Source: Cricetibacter osteomyelitidis
GTDB taxonomy: Bacteria > Pseudomonadota > Gammaproteobacteria > Enterobacterales > Pasteurellaceae
Direction of reading: 5' to 3'
NCBI RefSeq assembly: GCF_004340985.1
Contig: NZ_SLYB01000018.1
Coordinates: forward strand, 1 to 45,458
DNA: 45,458 nucleotides
Positions 35,742 to 45,440 of the stretch are shown one piece after another. A program made the position numbers and the translations under genes. The notes under the pieces were generated by a model. It was not told the DNA's origin, did not search any database, and saw only the letters and a program-made list of their open reading frames with translations. Every line of letters begins with the position of its first letter. Positions within the stretch are counted from its first letter, which is position 1.

Positions 35742-36614
35742 ATGCATTATCTCATCTTAGCTATTTTGTGTAGCGTTTCTGTGGCTGTATTACTCAAAGT
35801 TGCTCGCAAAAAAGGGATTATTATCGAGCAAGCTATCGTTTTTAACTATATTATGGCTATCAGCTGGTGCTATTTTTTGTTAAAACCGGATTTTAAAGGT
35901 TTGGGGTTTACGGAATTTTTTGTGCAAAGTGAATCGCAGCCGATTTTCTTGATAATGGGCGTGTTATTGCCGACCGTATTTATCTTTATGTCGAAATCCG
36001 TGGAATATGCAGGAATTGTGCGTTCCGATGCGGCACAGCGGCTGTCTTTATTTTTACAAATTATCGCGGCGGTATTCTTATTTCATGAAGCCTTGACTAA
36101 TACCCGCATTGTGGGCGTAGTGTTGGCTTTTTTAGCGTTATTCTGTCTGCTTTCTAAACCTACTGGCAATGTAGAAAATGCTGGTAAAGCAGTACTGTTT
36201 TTAACTTTGGTGTGGTTGGGGTACGGTGCAATAGGCATTTTATTTAAAATGATTGCCAAGACGGGCGGTGCATTTCCAACCACTTTATTTATATCTTTCG
36301 TATTGGCCGGTGTATTGATGTTCTTGTATTTACTTATCAAGCGTACGGTATGGACGGGGCGGAGCTTAATCGGTGGAATTATTTTAGGCACATTGAATTT
36401 CTTTAATATTTTATTTTATATCAAAGCTCACCAGCATTTCAGCGAAAATCCAACCTTGATTTTTGCCGGTATGGATGTTGGTGTCATCTGTTTAGGCACA
36501 ATCACCGGAGCATTGATTTTTAAAGAAAAAATCAGCAAAATTAATGGAGTAGGGATCGCCTTAGGCATTTCTGCGGTGATTTGCTTATTCTATTTGGATA
36601 AATTAATTGCTTGA
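35742..36614 (+). CDS. EamA/DMT superfamily transporter
   Basis: A 290-residue membrane protein with ten predicted helices in two five-helix halves, as in the drug/metabolite transporter superfamily. The second half contains MDVGVICLGTITGALIFKEKISKINGVGIALGISAVICLF, a typical EamA ending; the first half has RLSLFLQIIAAVFLFHEALTN in the same place. AAAGGAAAATTA lies before the ATG. The substrate is not known. It stands alone between dnaB (divergent) and sbcB (same strand). Confidence 0.85.
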   Translation: MHYLILAILCSVSVAVLLKVARKKGIIIEQAIVFNYIMAISWCYFLLKPDFKGLGFTEFFVQSESQPIFLIMGVLLPTVFIFMSKSVEYAGIVRSDAAQRLSLFLQIIAAVFLFHEALTNTRIVGVVLAFLALFCLLSKPTGNVENAGKAVLFLTLVWLGYGAIGILFKMIAKTGGAFPTTLFISFVLAGVLMFLYLLIKRTVWTGRSLIGGIILGTLNFFNILFYIKAHQHFSENPTLIFAGMDVGVICLGTITGALIFKEKISKINGVGIALGISAVICLFYLDKLIA

Positions 36615-36648
36615 TATAATGTGACATAGTCACAAAATCAAAAAAACG

Positions 36649-36676
36649 CTATCTATTTGATAGGGCTTTCTTTTTA
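36649..36676 (+). terminator. possible terminator after EamA transporter gene
   Basis: CTATC and GATAG form a short 5-bp stem around TATTT, followed by GGCTTTCTTTTTA. Weak stem; moderately low confidence. Confidence 0.35.
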
Positions 36677-36706
36677 GCGTAAAATGCAAATAATTTCAAC
36701 TTTTAG

Positions 36707-38134
36707 ATGATTCTTATGGCTGAACCGACCTTTTTTATTTATGACTATGAAAGTTTTGGGGTAAATCCTGCCTCTGACCGACCTGCACAGTTTGCCGGAA
36801 TCCGTACCGATATGGATTTTAACATTATCGGCGAACCAGTGATGATTTACTGCAAACAAACCAACGATTATTTGCCGTCACCGGAAGCGGTGTTAGTCAC
36901 AGGCATTACCCCGCAAGTATGTAATGAACAGGGGATTAGCGAGCCGGAATTTGCCAAACGGATTTTGCAGGAATTCAGTCAGCCGAATACCTGCGTAATG
37001 GGTTTTAACAATATTCGTTATGACGATGAAATGACTCGTTATACCTTTTACCGCAATTTTATCGATCCTTATGAATATAGCTGGAAAAACAGCAATTCCC
37101 GCTGGGATTTGTTGGATTTAACCCGTGCTTGTTATGCCTTACGTCCGAAAGGCATTAATTGGGCCTACGATGATGATGGAATGCCATCGTTCCGCTTGGA
37201 AAAACTCACGCAAGCTAACGGTATTGAACATAGCAACGCTCATGATGCAATGGCCGATGTGTACGCAACCATTGAAATGGCAAAGCTGATCAAACAAAAA
37301 CAGCCAAAATTATTCCAATTTTTCTTTGAAAACCGTGGTAAAAAACAAATTGAAGCCATGATTGATACGGCGGAAATGACGCCTTTGGTGCACGTTTCCG
37401 GAATGTTGGGTAATTATCGTGGAAATACCACTTGGATCGCACCGCTGGCGTGGCATCCCACCAATCAAAATGCGGTAATTGTATGTGATTTAGCCGGTGA
37501 TCTCACGGATTTACTCAATAAAAGTGCGGTAGAATTACAGCAAAATTTATATACTAAAAAATCTGAATTGGAAGCTAACAACATCTTGCCGGTTCCACTG
37601 AAATTGGTGCATATCAATAAATGTCCGATTATCGCCCCTGCCAAAACTTTGTTGTCAGAAACTGCCGACCGTTTAAGGATTAATCGCAATCTATGTTTGG
37701 AAAATCTAAAAAAATTACGTCAATCCATTGATGTGCGTGAGAAAGTCATTGAAATCTTTAAGGATGAACGAATTTTTGAGAAAAGTGACAACGTAGAAAC
37801 CGAACTATACAATGGCTTTTTCAGTAATGCCGATAAGAACAATATGGCGATTTTACGGGATCTACCGCCAGAAAAATTAACAGATCACGGTTTAGCTTTT
37901 GATGATAAACGTATTCCGGAATTATTGTTCCATTACCGTGCCAGACATTTTTATACCACATTAAACAGCACTGAACAACAACAGTGGCGACGTTATCGTC
38001 AGAAAAAACTTGACCAAAGTGCGGTACAATTTGCAGAAAGTTTACAGCGTCTGGTGGAGGAAAATAATAATAATCCTGAAAACTTAGCATTATTAAAACA
38101 GGTATATGAATATGGAGAAAAATTATTACGATAA
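36707..38134 (+). CDS. sbcB: exodeoxyribonuclease I
   Basis: A 475-residue 3'-5' single-strand DNA exonuclease (E. coli SbcB 475). Catalytic DEDDh residues: D13 and E15 in YDYESFG, the Asp in NNIRYDDEM near 105, and the His/Asp of SNAHDAMADVYATI near 182-190. The central SH3-like and C-terminal helical parts are recognisable (HVSGMLGNYRGNTTWIAPLAWHP; LVHINKCPI). An alternative in-frame ATG at 36716 removes three residues; neither has a clear ribosome site. Acts in mismatch repair and recombination. Followed by a strong terminator. Confidence 0.94.
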   Translation: MILMAEPTFFIYDYESFGVNPASDRPAQFAGIRTDMDFNIIGEPVMIYCKQTNDYLPSPEAVLVTGITPQVCNEQGISEPEFAKRILQEFSQPNTCVMGFNNIRYDDEMTRYTFYRNFIDPYEYSWKNSNSRWDLLDLTRACYALRPKGINWAYDDDGMPSFRLEKLTQANGIEHSNAHDAMADVYATIEMAKLIKQKQPKLFQFFFENRGKKQIEAMIDTAEMTPLVHVSGMLGNYRGNTTWIAPLAWHPTNQNAVIVCDLAGDLTDLLNKSAVELQQNLYTKKSELEANNILPVPLKLVHINKCPIIAPAKTLLSETADRLRINRNLCLENLKKLRQSIDVREKVIEIFKDERIFEKSDNVETELYNGFFSNADKNNMAILRDLPPEKLTDHGLAFDDKRIPELLFHYRARHFYTTLNSTEQQQWRRYRQKKLDQSAVQFAESLQRLVEENNNNPENLALLKQVYEYGEKLLR

Positions 38135-38149
38135 ATAATCATAAAATAA

Positions 38150-38179
38150 TCTCAGATTTCACATAGCGTTATCAAAAAA
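38150..38179 (+). repeat. inverted repeat, left copy
   Basis: 30 bases, TCTCAGATTTC followed by ACATAGCG and TTATC plus A's. The reverse complement of 38633-38662 matches it at 28 of 30 positions. Its inner end overlaps the sbcB terminator stem. Confidence 0.85.
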
Positions 38180-38212
38180 CCGTATCTTAAAACTAAGATA
38201 CGGTTTTTTTTT
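38175..38212 (+). terminator. intrinsic terminator after sbcB
   Basis: AAAAACCGTATCTTA pairs with TAAGATACGGTTTTT over 15 bases (loop AAAC), followed by a run of T. Strong, about 40 bases after the sbcB stop. Confidence 0.88.
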
Positions 38213-38565
38213 GCCTATCATTTTTTATTTTTATTCCTTGACACAATCTTTACATAATAAAAATTCCCATGCATAACTTAATCTAAAACCGTGTAATAAG
38301 GTACTAACGTAGTGCGTGTTATCTAGTTTTATAGATATTTGAGATCTGTGGATAATTTTGTGATTTTATTATATCGTAGTAATCACCAACTTTGTAACTA
38401 ATTTCGCATAATGTATATTATGTTAAATTAAAGTTATAAAAAGTCACTTTTAAAGACTGTTCTATTTTCTCATCTTTAATCCTATTTGTTTTCTTATTTA
38501 TTTTTATTCTGATTTTGGGTAAGTAATCTCGTTTATTGATTTATTAATGATGATAGGTTTTTATT

Positions 38566-38574
38566 AAGTGCGGT
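38566..38574 (+). repeat. DNA uptake signal in the sbcB-ftnA gap
   Basis: AAGTGCGGT followed by CTTTTTCATTTTTATTT, the extended form of the signal with downstream T tracts. Confidence 0.9.
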
Positions 38575-38632
38575 CTTTTTCATTTTTATTTGCAAAATAA
38601 AATTTAATGATTTTTTATTTAATTATTGGGTA

Positions 38633-38662
38633 TTTTTTGATAACGCTACGCGAAATCTGAGA
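38633..38662 (-). repeat. inverted repeat, right copy
   Basis: TTTTTTGATAACGCTACGCG followed by AAATCTGAGA. Reverse complement of the left copy apart from two A/G differences. Confidence 0.85.
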
Positions 38663-38901
38663 AATAAAATCAGTACTTTTCTCATATATTTGAAATAAGC
38701 CACTTTGTATAAAATTGAAACGTTCTGATAATCTTTCCGTTTCTTAAATAGGAATAATTATTGTTAAAATTTCTTTAAAAATTATAGGGTTATGTGAATT
38801 TTTTGTTGCAATATACACTTTATGATTCTACAATAATAACTGAATTGAAGTTCTGCTCTGCTTTTGAGCGTCTTGTAACATAAATACAAATGGAGGAAAG
38901 T

Positions 38902-39387
38902 ATGTTAAGCCAAGCAATTACTACAAAATTGAATGAACAAATCAATCTTGAGTTCTATTCATCCAATATTTATCTACAAATGAGTGCATGGTGTTCTCAA
39001 CGTGGTTATGAAGGTGCTGCGGCATTTTTATTACGTCACGCAGATGAAGAAATGGAACATATGCAAAAATTATTTACTTATGTCAGTGAAACCAGTGGCA
39101 TGCCGATGTTAGGTAAAATCGAAGCACCGAAAAATGATTATGCTTCATTAAAAGAAGTGTTTGAAATTACGTTGTCACATGAAAAACATGTTACAGCGAA
39201 AATTAACGAATTAGTGGAAGCAACTTGGGCAGATAAAGACTACTCGACTTTCAACTTCCTACAATGGTACGTTGCAGAACAGCACGAAGAAGAAAAGCTA
39301 TTCAATAGTATTATTGATAAATTCAATATATTAGGTGAAGACGGTCGTTCACTCTACTTTATCGACCGCGATTTAGCAACATTGTAA
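38902..39387 (+). CDS. ftnA: ferritin (first of two tandem genes)
   Basis: A 161-residue non-heme ferritin that stores iron as a 24-subunit shell. Diiron ligands E17, E50, H53 and Y24 match the numbering of E. coli FtnA, and [14 protein letters not shown] near residues 122-135 supplies the C-site ligands. ATG 38902 is chosen over an in-frame ATG at 38890 because GGAGG lies between the two, ideal for the later start. A second ferritin gene begins 27 bases downstream. Tandem ferritins here are as in H. influenzae. Confidence 0.93.
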   Translation: MLSQAITTKLNEQINLEFYSSNIYLQMSAWCSQRGYEGAAAFLLRHADEEMEHMQKLFTYVSETSGMPMLGKIEAPKNDYASLKEVFEITLSHEKHVTAKINELVEATWADKDYSTFNFLQWYVAEQHEEEKLFNSIIDKFNILGEDGRSLYFIDRDLATL

Positions 39388-39414
39388 TTATTGTAGAATT
39401 TAAGGAGAAAGAAT

Positions 39415-39912
39415 ATGTTATCAGCTAATGTAATCAAATTATTAAATGATCAGATGAATTTAGAATTTTATTCATCAAACCTTTACTTACAAATGAGTGC
39501 CTGGTGTGAACAAAAAGGTTATCCGGGTGCAGCAAGTTTCTTATCGGCACATGCTGCAGAAGAAATGCAACATATGCGTAAATTGTTTACTTATTTGAAT
39601 GAAACCGGTGCATTAGCCATTATTACTGCTATTGAAGCACCTGCACACGACTTCGCTTCATTAAAAGAAGTGTTGGAAAAAACATATGAGCATGAAAAAT
39701 TCATTACATCTAAAATTAATGAATTAGTGGGTAAAACTTTTGAAGAAAAAGACTACTCTGCCTTTAACTTCCTGCAATGGTATGTTGCAGAACAACATGA
39801 AGAAGAAAAATTATTCAGCGGTATTTTGGATAAATTAAATCTTTTAGGTGAAGATGGTAAATCCTTGTATTTCGTGGATGGTGAATTAGCAAAACTAGCT
39901 AATAGCAATTAA
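39415..39912 (+). CDS. ftnA2: ferritin (second tandem gene)
   Basis: A 165-residue ferritin clearly paralogous to its neighbour: the two share [21 protein letters not shown] and [19 protein letters not shown]17, E50 and H53 are again present, so the ferroxidase centre looks intact. AAGGAG lies before the ATG. The two subunits may form mixed shells. A strong terminator follows. The gene symbol is only a label for the second copy. Confidence 0.92.
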   Translation: MLSANVIKLLNDQMNLEFYSSNLYLQMSAWCEQKGYPGAASFLSAHAAEEMQHMRKLFTYLNETGALAIITAIEAPAHDFASLKEVLEKTYEHEKFITSKINELVGKTFEEKDYSAFNFLQWYVAEQHEEEKLFSGILDKLNLLGEDGKSLYFVDGELAKLANSN

Positions 39913-39942
39913 TTATTGTGTTTATAATAGGTTAACTTCCTT

Positions 39943-39970
39943 AAAAGCCGATCAAATGATCGGCTTTTTG
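39943..39970 (+). terminator. intrinsic terminator after the ferritin pair
   Basis: AAAAGCCGATCA pairs with TGATCGGCTTTT around a 2-base centre, followed by T's. It ends the ferritin operon before sodC. Confidence 0.85.
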
Positions 39971-40065
39971 TTTGTATTTTTTAGCGATTGACATTCTCGG
40001 TAAATTCTCTATGATTAACTTTGTTAACTAATTGTTAGTCCACCATTTTCTATGAGGAAATTGCT

Positions 40066-40620
40066 ATGAAAAAAACATTATTGGCATTAACGCTTATCGC
40101 CGCCGGCGTATCGGCAATCACAAATACGGCATTGGCGAATCAACCGTCAAGCGACAGTTTACAGGTTGAAGTGTCCTTACTTGACCCGGTTAAAGGTGAT
40201 AAAGCTATCGGCCAAATTACTATTACCGAATCTGCGTACGGTTTAGTCTTTACACCGAATCTTCATGGTTTAACTACCGGTTTGCACGGATTTCATGTTC
40301 ATATGAATCCGAGCTGTGAAGCAAAAGAGAAAGATGGTAAATTAACTGCAGGCTTAGGAGCCGGGGGACATTGGGATCCGAAAGATACTAAAAAACACGG
40401 TTTTCCTTGGCAAGATGATGCTCATTTAGGCGATTTATCCGCACTTTATGCCGATGCTGAAGGTAATGCGACTTATCCTGTACTTGCACCGCGTTTAAAA
40501 TCATTAAGTGAATTACAAGGACATTCACTAATGATTCATGCGGGTGGTGAAAATCATTCGGATCACCCTGCTCCGCTTGGCGGCGGCGGTGCACGTATGG
40601 CCTGTGGTGTAATTAAATAA
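40066..40620 (+). CDS. sodC: periplasmic Cu/Zn superoxide dismutase
   Basis: A 184-residue SodC with signal peptide (about residues 1-24, cleavage near TALA before NQPS). Copper and zinc ligands appear complete: HVHMNPSC with two His near 76-78, [14 protein letters not shown] with His, [12 protein letters not shown] with His and the zinc Asp, and [15 protein letters not shown] with the last copper His. The two disulfide Cys (in NPSC and ARMACG) are present. It converts superoxide at the cell envelope. AGGAAA lies before the ATG. Confidence 0.93.
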   Translation: MKKTLLALTLIAAGVSAITNTALANQPSSDSLQVEVSLLDPVKGDKAIGQITITESAYGLVFTPNLHGLTTGLHGFHVHMNPSCEAKEKDGKLTAGLGAGGHWDPKDTKKHGFPWQDDAHLGDLSALYADAEGNATYPVLAPRLKSLSELQGHSLMIHAGGENHSDHPAPLGGGGARMACGVIK

Positions 40621-40644
40621 TTTTCCCGGATTCCTATATAAGTT

Positions 40645-40680
40645 AAGCCTCATTTGTTATTTTCAGATGAGGCTTTGTTT
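40645..40680 (+). terminator. sodC terminator overlapping the 3' end of yoaH
   Basis: AAGCCTCAT pairs with ATGAGGCTT over nine bases, followed by TGTTTATT. The last codons of the convergent yoaH gene lie within it. Confidence 0.7.
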
Positions 40681-40832
40681 ATTGAGCTGTTTATTCTTTC
40701 TTCTCTTAACTCTTTCGCCACTATTGCAATCGCTTCACCACTCCCAATACCTTGCCGCATTAATTGCTGGATTTTTTCCACCGCAGCTTGTTGTTGCTCA
40801 TGGGTTAGATTTAATAATGCTTGATCTGGCAT
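40650..40832 (-). CDS. yoaH: UPF0181 protein YoaH-like
   Basis: A 60-residue protein of the UPF0181/YoaH family: the core [20 protein letters not shown] followed by [16 protein letters not shown] matches the family. Members are small soluble proteins of unknown function. It is convergent to sodC, with the sodC terminator overlapping its end. A weak GAGAA lies about eight bases upstream of the start. Confidence 0.85.
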   Translation of the reverse strand: MPDQALLNLTHEQQQAAVEKIQQLMRQGIGSGEAIAIVAKELREERINSSINKASSENNK

Positions 40833-40942
40833 GATAAATTCTCATTTTTTAACTGGATTTCATAGGGGATTAATTGTAACATTTCCTCTTGAAATTTAAT
40901 ATTGAATCTCTTTTTTACAATTAAAGCGACAGGAGTTGCAAC

Positions 40943-41947
40943 ATGGCATTTAATCTTAAAAACAGACATCTTTTAAGTCTGGTGAATCATACCGAGCGTG
41001 AAATTAAATATTTACTCGACCTTTCCCGTGATTTAAAACGGGCAAAATATTCCGGAACAGAACAACAAAAATTGAAAGGAAAAAATATCGCCTTAATCTT
41101 TGAAAAAACGTCTACACGCACCCGTTGTGCTTTTGAAGTCGCCGCTTATGATCAAGGTGCTAATGTCACTTATATCGATCCGAATTCATCACAAATTGGT
41201 CATAAAGAGAGCATGAAAGATACGGCTCGCGTTTTGGGGCGAATGTATGATGCCATTGAATATCGCGGTTTCAGCCAAAAAATTGTCAATGAATTGGCAG
41301 AATATGCCGGTGTGCCGGTATTTAACGGCTTAACGGATGAATTTCATCCGACACAAATGCTGGCGGATGTATTAACGATGATCGAAAACAGCGATAAACC
41401 GTTGAACCAGATCAGCTATGTTTATATTGGCGATTCTCGCAATAATATGGCAAATTCGTTATTATTAATCGGTGCTAAATTAGGCATGGATGTACGAATT
41501 TGCGCTCCGAAATCCTTATTACCGGAAGATGAATTAGTGGCAATGTGTCAGCAATTTGCCGTGCAGAGCGGCGCCAGAATTACAGTGACGGAAGATATTG
41601 ATACCGCCGTAAAAGGAGTGGACTTTGTGCATACCGATGTATGGGTTTCTATGGGAGAACCGATTGAAAGCTGGGCAGAACGCATTGAACTTCTCATGCC
41701 ATACCAAGTAACGACGGAATTAATGGCTCGTACCGGCAACTCACAAGTAAAATTCATGCATTGCTTACCGGCATTTCATAACAGTGAAACGAAAGTCGGT
41801 CAAGAAATCGCAGCGAAATATCCGCAATTGGCCAATGGTATTGAAGTAACGGAAGATGTGTTTGAGTCACCATATAACATTGCTTTTGAACAAGCGGAAA
41901 ATCGTATGCATACCATTAAAGCCGTGATGGTAGCCAGCTTGGCATAA
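40943..41947 (+). CDS. argF: ornithine carbamoyltransferase
   Basis: A 334-residue OTCase that joins carbamoyl phosphate and ornithine to citrulline. The carbamoyl-phosphate loop STRTR is at 57-61, HPTQ lies in the middle, and the ornithine-binding HCLP is at 273-276. Length matches E. coli ArgF/ArgI (334). It could serve biosynthesis (argF) or arginine breakdown (arcB); no carbamate kinase or deiminase gene lies next to it, and no clear ARG box is seen, so the direction is open. AGGAG precedes the ATG. Confidence 0.9.
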   Translation: MAFNLKNRHLLSLVNHTEREIKYLLDLSRDLKRAKYSGTEQQKLKGKNIALIFEKTSTRTRCAFEVAAYDQGANVTYIDPNSSQIGHKESMKDTARVLGRMYDAIEYRGFSQKIVNELAEYAGVPVFNGLTDEFHPTQMLADVLTMIENSDKPLNQISYVYIGDSRNNMANSLLLIGAKLGMDVRICAPKSLLPEDELVAMCQQFAVQSGARITVTEDIDTAVKGVDFVHTDVWVSMGEPIESWAERIELLMPYQVTTELMARTGNSQVKFMHCLPAFHNSETKVGQEIAAKYPQLANGIEVTEDVFESPYNIAFEQAENRMHTIKAVMVASLA

Positions 41948-41966
41948 ATGATTTTGTAAATTATAG

Positions 41967-41994
41967 GAAGTGTAGTTTTAACTGCACTTTTTTA
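41967..41994 (+). terminator. terminator after ornithine carbamoyltransferase gene
   Basis: AAGTGTAGTT pairs with AACTGCACTT (one G-T pair) around TT, followed by six T's interrupted by A. Resembles a degenerate pair of uptake signals. Confidence 0.75.
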
Positions 41995-42123
41995 TTGCCG
42001 CCGTTTGTCAACCTGAAGAATAAAAGTGCAGTTGATTTTTACAAAATTTCATAAAAAATCCCCCACAATGCGGCTAAGATCAAGTACAATAAATCATTTT
42101 AATGAATACACTACGGAATTAAT

Positions 42124-42363
42124 ATGGCTCGTAAACCTAAAGAATCGGAAGCGGATTTTGAAACAACATTAATGCGGCTTGATAATATTGTCACTCGTTT
42201 GGAAAGCGGTGATTTACCGTTGGAAGAAGCGTTAAAAGAATTTGAAAGCGGCATTACTCTCGCTAAGATGGGACAAGAACGTTTAACTCAGGCAGAGCAA
42301 CGCATTCAAATTTTATTGCAAAAAAGTGAAACAGCCGAATTAACGGATTATATTCCGGAATAA
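42124..42363 (+). CDS. xseB: exodeoxyribonuclease VII small subunit
   Basis: A 79-residue helical protein (E. coli XseB 80) with the family pattern [20 protein letters not shown] followed by [13 protein letters not shown]. It binds XseA to form exonuclease VII. The large subunit gene is not in this window. It is followed directly by ispA (stop and start adjoin), the same xseB-ispA-dxs order as in E. coli. Confidence 0.93.
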   Translation: MARKPKESEADFETTLMRLDNIVTRLESGDLPLEEALKEFESGITLAKMGQERLTQAEQRIQILLQKSETAELTDYIPE

Positions 42364-43260
42364 ATGTATATGTACCAATTCTCTCAAGATTTACAGCAAA
42401 TACAACAACGCATTAATAATTTTTTAACGCTCCAATTTAATGCGATTGACAGTACACCGTCACTTCTTGCGGAAGCTATGAAATATGGCTTGTTATTGGG
42501 TGGTAAACGTATACGTCCGTTTTTGGTTTATGCCACCGGAAAAATGCTGGGTGCCGATTTGAATGCCTTAGATTATGCCGCAGCCGGTATCGAAGCTATT
42601 CACGCCTACTCGCTTATTCACGATGATTTACCGGCAATGGACAATGATGCATTACGCCGCGGTCAACCTACTTGTCATATTGCATTTGATGAAGCGACGG
42701 CAATTTTAGCCGGTGATGCGTTACAAGCTTTCGGCTTTGAAATGTTGACAAAATCCACCGCACTTTCTACAGAACAAAAATTGCGTTTGGTGAAAGAGTT
42801 GGCTGTGGCATCGGGTATTCAAGGAATGTGTTTAGGACAAAGTCTGGATTTGATTTCTGAGCATAAACAAATTTCGTTGACGGAATTGGAAACTATTCAT
42901 CGAAATAAAACCGGTGCATTATTAATTTGTGCATTAAAATTAGGCTTTATCTGCTCGCCATATTTTGCGGAACAGTTATTAGAATTACAATTGGAACGTT
43001 ACGCTAAAGCCATCGGGTTAGCATTCCAAGTAAAGGATGATATTTTAGATATTGAAGGTGACAGTGCGATTATCGGTAAAACAGTCGGTGCCGATTTAAA
43101 TGCAGATAAAAGCACTTACCCCAAATTACTTGGCTTAGATGGTGCAAAAGATAAAGCAAAACAATTATATGACGAAGCATTGGATGCATTAAATAATATT
43201 CCTTTTGATACAACGGCATTAAAAGCGTTGGCTAAATTTATTATCGAAAGAAAAAATTAG
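42364..43260 (+). CDS. ispA: farnesyl diphosphate synthase
   Basis: A 298-residue short-chain prenyl transferase (E. coli IspA 299), making farnesyl diphosphate from IPP and DMAPP. First Asp-rich motif D87-D88-L-P-A-M-D93 and second D225-D226-I-L-D229 are intact; GGKRIRP near residue 45-51 binds diphosphate. The start could be ATG 42364, abutting the xseB stop, or ATG 42370 two codons later; neither has a clear ribosome site, so coupling with xseB is likely. Confidence 0.93.
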   Translation: MYMYQFSQDLQQIQQRINNFLTLQFNAIDSTPSLLAEAMKYGLLLGGKRIRPFLVYATGKMLGADLNALDYAAAGIEAIHAYSLIHDDLPAMDNDALRRGQPTCHIAFDEATAILAGDALQAFGFEMLTKSTALSTEQKLRLVKELAVASGIQGMCLGQSLDLISEHKQISLTELETIHRNKTGALLICALKLGFICSPYFAEQLLELQLERYAKAIGLAFQVKDDILDIEGDSAIIGKTVGADLNADKSTYPKLLGLDGAKDKAKQLYDEALDALNNIPFDTTALKALAKFIIERKN

Positions 43261-43285
43261 ATCACTTACATTAGATCATAAGACT

Positions 43286-45151
43286 ATGCAAAACAAATAC
43301 CCTTTACTCTCCCTGATCAATTCACCGGATGATTTACGGTTGTTAAATAAAGATCAATTAACGCAAGTATGCGAAGAATTACGCGGTTACCTGTTAGACT
43401 CAGTAAGTCAAAGTAGCGGCCATTTAGCCTCTGGATTAGGTGCAGTGGAATTAACCGTTGCATTGCATTATGTATTCAAAACACCGTTCGATCAGCTAAT
43501 TTGGGATGTCGGGCATCAAGCCTATCCGCATAAAATTTTAACCGGTCGCCGTGAGCAAATGCCGACGATTCGTCAAAAAGACGGTTTACACCCGTTCCCA
43601 TGGCGTGAGGAAAGTGAATTTGATGTATTAAGTGTCGGACACTCTTCCACTTCTATTAGTGCAGGATTAGGAATTGCTATTGCGGCAGAAAAAGAAAATG
43701 CCGGACGTAAAACGGTCTGTGTAATTGGCGACGGTGCAATCACCGCAGGTATGGCATTTGAAGCGATGAATCATGCCGGTGCGGTACATACTGATATGCT
43801 TGTGATTTTAAATGATAATGAAATGTCTATTTCCGAAAATGTAGGGGCATTAAACAATCATCTTGCCAGAATTTTTTCCGGTTCATTTTATTCCACTGTG
43901 CGTGACGGCAGTAAAAAAATTCTGTCTAATGTGAAACCGATTAAAAATTTTATGAAAAAAACCGAAGAACATATTAAAGGTTTAGTTTCACCGAACAGTA
44001 CGCTGTTCGAAGAATTAGGGTTTAATTATATCGGACCTATTGACGGTCATAATATTGATGAATTAATCAATACGTTGAGTAATATGCGAGAACTCAAAGG
44101 ACCGCAATTTTTACATATAAAAACCAAAAAAGGTAAAGGGTATGCACCGGCGGAAAACGACCCTATCGGGTTCCATGGCGTACCTAAATTTGATCCGCTC
44201 AGCGGTGAATTGCCAAAATCTTGTGCAGAATTACCCTCTTATTCCAAGATTTTTGGAGACTGGCTGTGTGAAATGGCTGAAAGAGATGAAAAATTAGTAG
44301 GAATCACACCGGCCATGCGGGAAGGTTCCGGTATGGTAGAATTTTCTACACGTTTTCCTCAACAATATTTTGATGTAGCCATTGCTGAACAGCATGCGGT
44401 AACACTTGCCTCCGGCTTGGCAATCGGTGGTTATAAACCGGTGGTAGCGATTTATTCCACTTTCCTGCAACGGGCTTATGATCAAGTGATCCATGATGTA
44501 GCCATTCAGGATTTACCGGTATTATTCGCGATTGATCGTGCCGGAGTTGTCGGTGCGGACGGACAAACTCATCAAGGTGCATTTGATATTAGTTTCTTAC
44601 GCTGCATTCCGAATTTAATCGTTATGACACCAAGTGATGGAAATGAATGTCGTCAACTACTCTATACTGGTTATCAATCAAATAAACCCGCGGCGGTACG
44701 TTATCCTCGCGGTAATGCGATTGGTATGGAATTAACGCCGCTGGAAGCAATTCCATTGGGACAATCTAAGTTAGTTTGTCAAGGTGAAACTATCGCGATT
44801 CTGAACTTTGGTACTTTGTTGCCAAGTGCGGTAAAAGTGGCGAGAGATTTAAACGCCACAGTAGTAGATATGCGTTTTGTGAAACCACTTGATAAAGCAC
44901 GTGTATTAGCCTTGGCTCAAACGCATAAATTGTTAGTCACGCTGGAAGAGAACGCGATTCAAGGCGGGGCTGGCAGTTTGGTAGCTGAAACTTTAAATGC
45001 AGAATGTGTTCAAGTACCGCTATTACAATTAGGTTTACCGGATTTCTTTATTCCGCAAGGCACACAGCAAGAAATTTTGGCTGATTTAAAATTAGACGAA
45101 AACGGTATTCGCGAACAAATTACAGCTTATTGGAACAAGTTAAATCAGTAA
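43286..45151 (+). CDS. dxs: 1-deoxy-D-xylulose-5-phosphate synthase
   Basis: A 621-residue thiamine-diphosphate enzyme (E. coli 620), first step of the MEP isoprenoid pathway: pyruvate plus glyceraldehyde 3-phosphate to DXP. Seen: [16 protein letters not shown] with the His, [20 protein letters not shown] (thiamine binding), the catalytic Glu region [12 protein letters not shown], and [15 protein letters not shown]. It lies 25 bases after ispA, so the two isoprenoid genes are probably co-transcribed. Confidence 0.95.
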   Translation: MQNKYPLLSLINSPDDLRLLNKDQLTQVCEELRGYLLDSVSQSSGHLASGLGAVELTVALHYVFKTPFDQLIWDVGHQAYPHKILTGRREQMPTIRQKDGLHPFPWREESEFDVLSVGHSSTSISAGLGIAIAAEKENAGRKTVCVIGDGAITAGMAFEAMNHAGAVHTDMLVILNDNEMSISENVGALNNHLARIFSGSFYSTVRDGSKKILSNVKPIKNFMKKTEEHIKGLVSPNSTLFEELGFNYIGPIDGHNIDELINTLSNMRELKGPQFLHIKTKKGKGYAPAENDPIGFHGVPKFDPLSGELPKSCAELPSYSKIFGDWLCEMAERDEKLVGITPAMREGSGMVEFSTRFPQQYFDVAIAEQHAVTLASGLAIGGYKPVVAIYSTFLQRAYDQVIHDVAIQDLPVLFAIDRAGVVGADGQTHQGAFDISFLRCIPNLIVMTPSDGNECRQLLYTGYQSNKPAAVRYPRGNAIGMELTPLEAIPLGQSKLVCQGETIAILNFGTLLPSAVKVARDLNATVVDMRFVKPLDKARVLALAQTHKLLVTLEENAIQGGAGSLVAETLNAECVQVPLLQLGLPDFFIPQGTQQEILADLKLDENGIREQITAYWNKLNQ

Positions 45152-45273
45152 TCATACAAATCTTAAAAATTTATTAATTTTTATGAACTATTCAGCAAAA
45201 GCTCGGTCTTAGATAATGCTAGTGCACTGCATTTTGCAGATGTCTTTTCAAATTCTTAATATTTAAGACCTCC

Positions 45274-45311
45274 CCCGATATCTATATTTGGATATCGGGT
45301 TTTCTTTTTTA
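45274..45311 (+). terminator. intrinsic terminator downstream of dxs
   Basis: CCCGATATC pairs with GATATCGGG around an 8-base loop, followed by TTTTCTTTTTT. It is 123 bases from the dxs stop. Confidence 0.85.
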
Positions 45312-45327
45312 TCATTCGAAAAATATA

Positions 45328-45364
45328 AAGTGCGGTCAAAATTTTTTATTTTTCAACCGCACTT
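45328..45364. repeat. facing pair of DNA uptake signals
   Basis: AAGTGCGGT (45328-45336) and ACCGCACTT (45356-45364) with a 19-base AT-rich centre. Confidence 0.88.
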
Positions 45365-45399
45365 AATTGGTGTAATAGACAAAATAGTTGCTATAAAGT

Positions 45400-45440
45400 G
45401 GGTTAAAGCCTTATAGTATAAGGCTTTAACCCCTATTTTT
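45400..45440. terminator. strong terminator at right edge
   Basis: GGGTTAAAGCCTTAT pairs perfectly over 15 bases with ATAAGGCTTTAACCC around AGT, followed by CTATTTTTG. Probably bidirectional or serving a gene beyond the window. Confidence 0.8.

Larger units (their letters stand above)
38135..38889. other. 755-base gene-free region between sbcB and ftnA
   Basis: No coding frame with a ribosome site is seen on either strand. It holds the sbcB terminator, a 30-base inverted repeat (38150-38179 with 38633-38662) enclosing 513 bases, one uptake signal (38566-38574), several very AT-rich stretches, and the upstream region of the ferritin operon. It could be a non-autonomous mobile element, an old deletion, or a site of small RNA transcription; sequence alone does not decide. 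Confidence 0.6.

Noticed and set aside
38150-38662. Insertion sequence
   Set aside because: The inverted repeats look like element ends, but there is no transposase frame and no clear target duplication, so only an inverted repeat is reported.
38740-38800. Fur box before the ferritin genes
   Set aside because: AATAATTATTGTTAAAA has a loose resemblance only; too many mismatches in a very AT-rich stretch.
40880-40935. ARG box before the ornithine carbamoyltransferase gene
   Set aside because: AATATTGAAT is a weak match to one half-site and the second half is absent.
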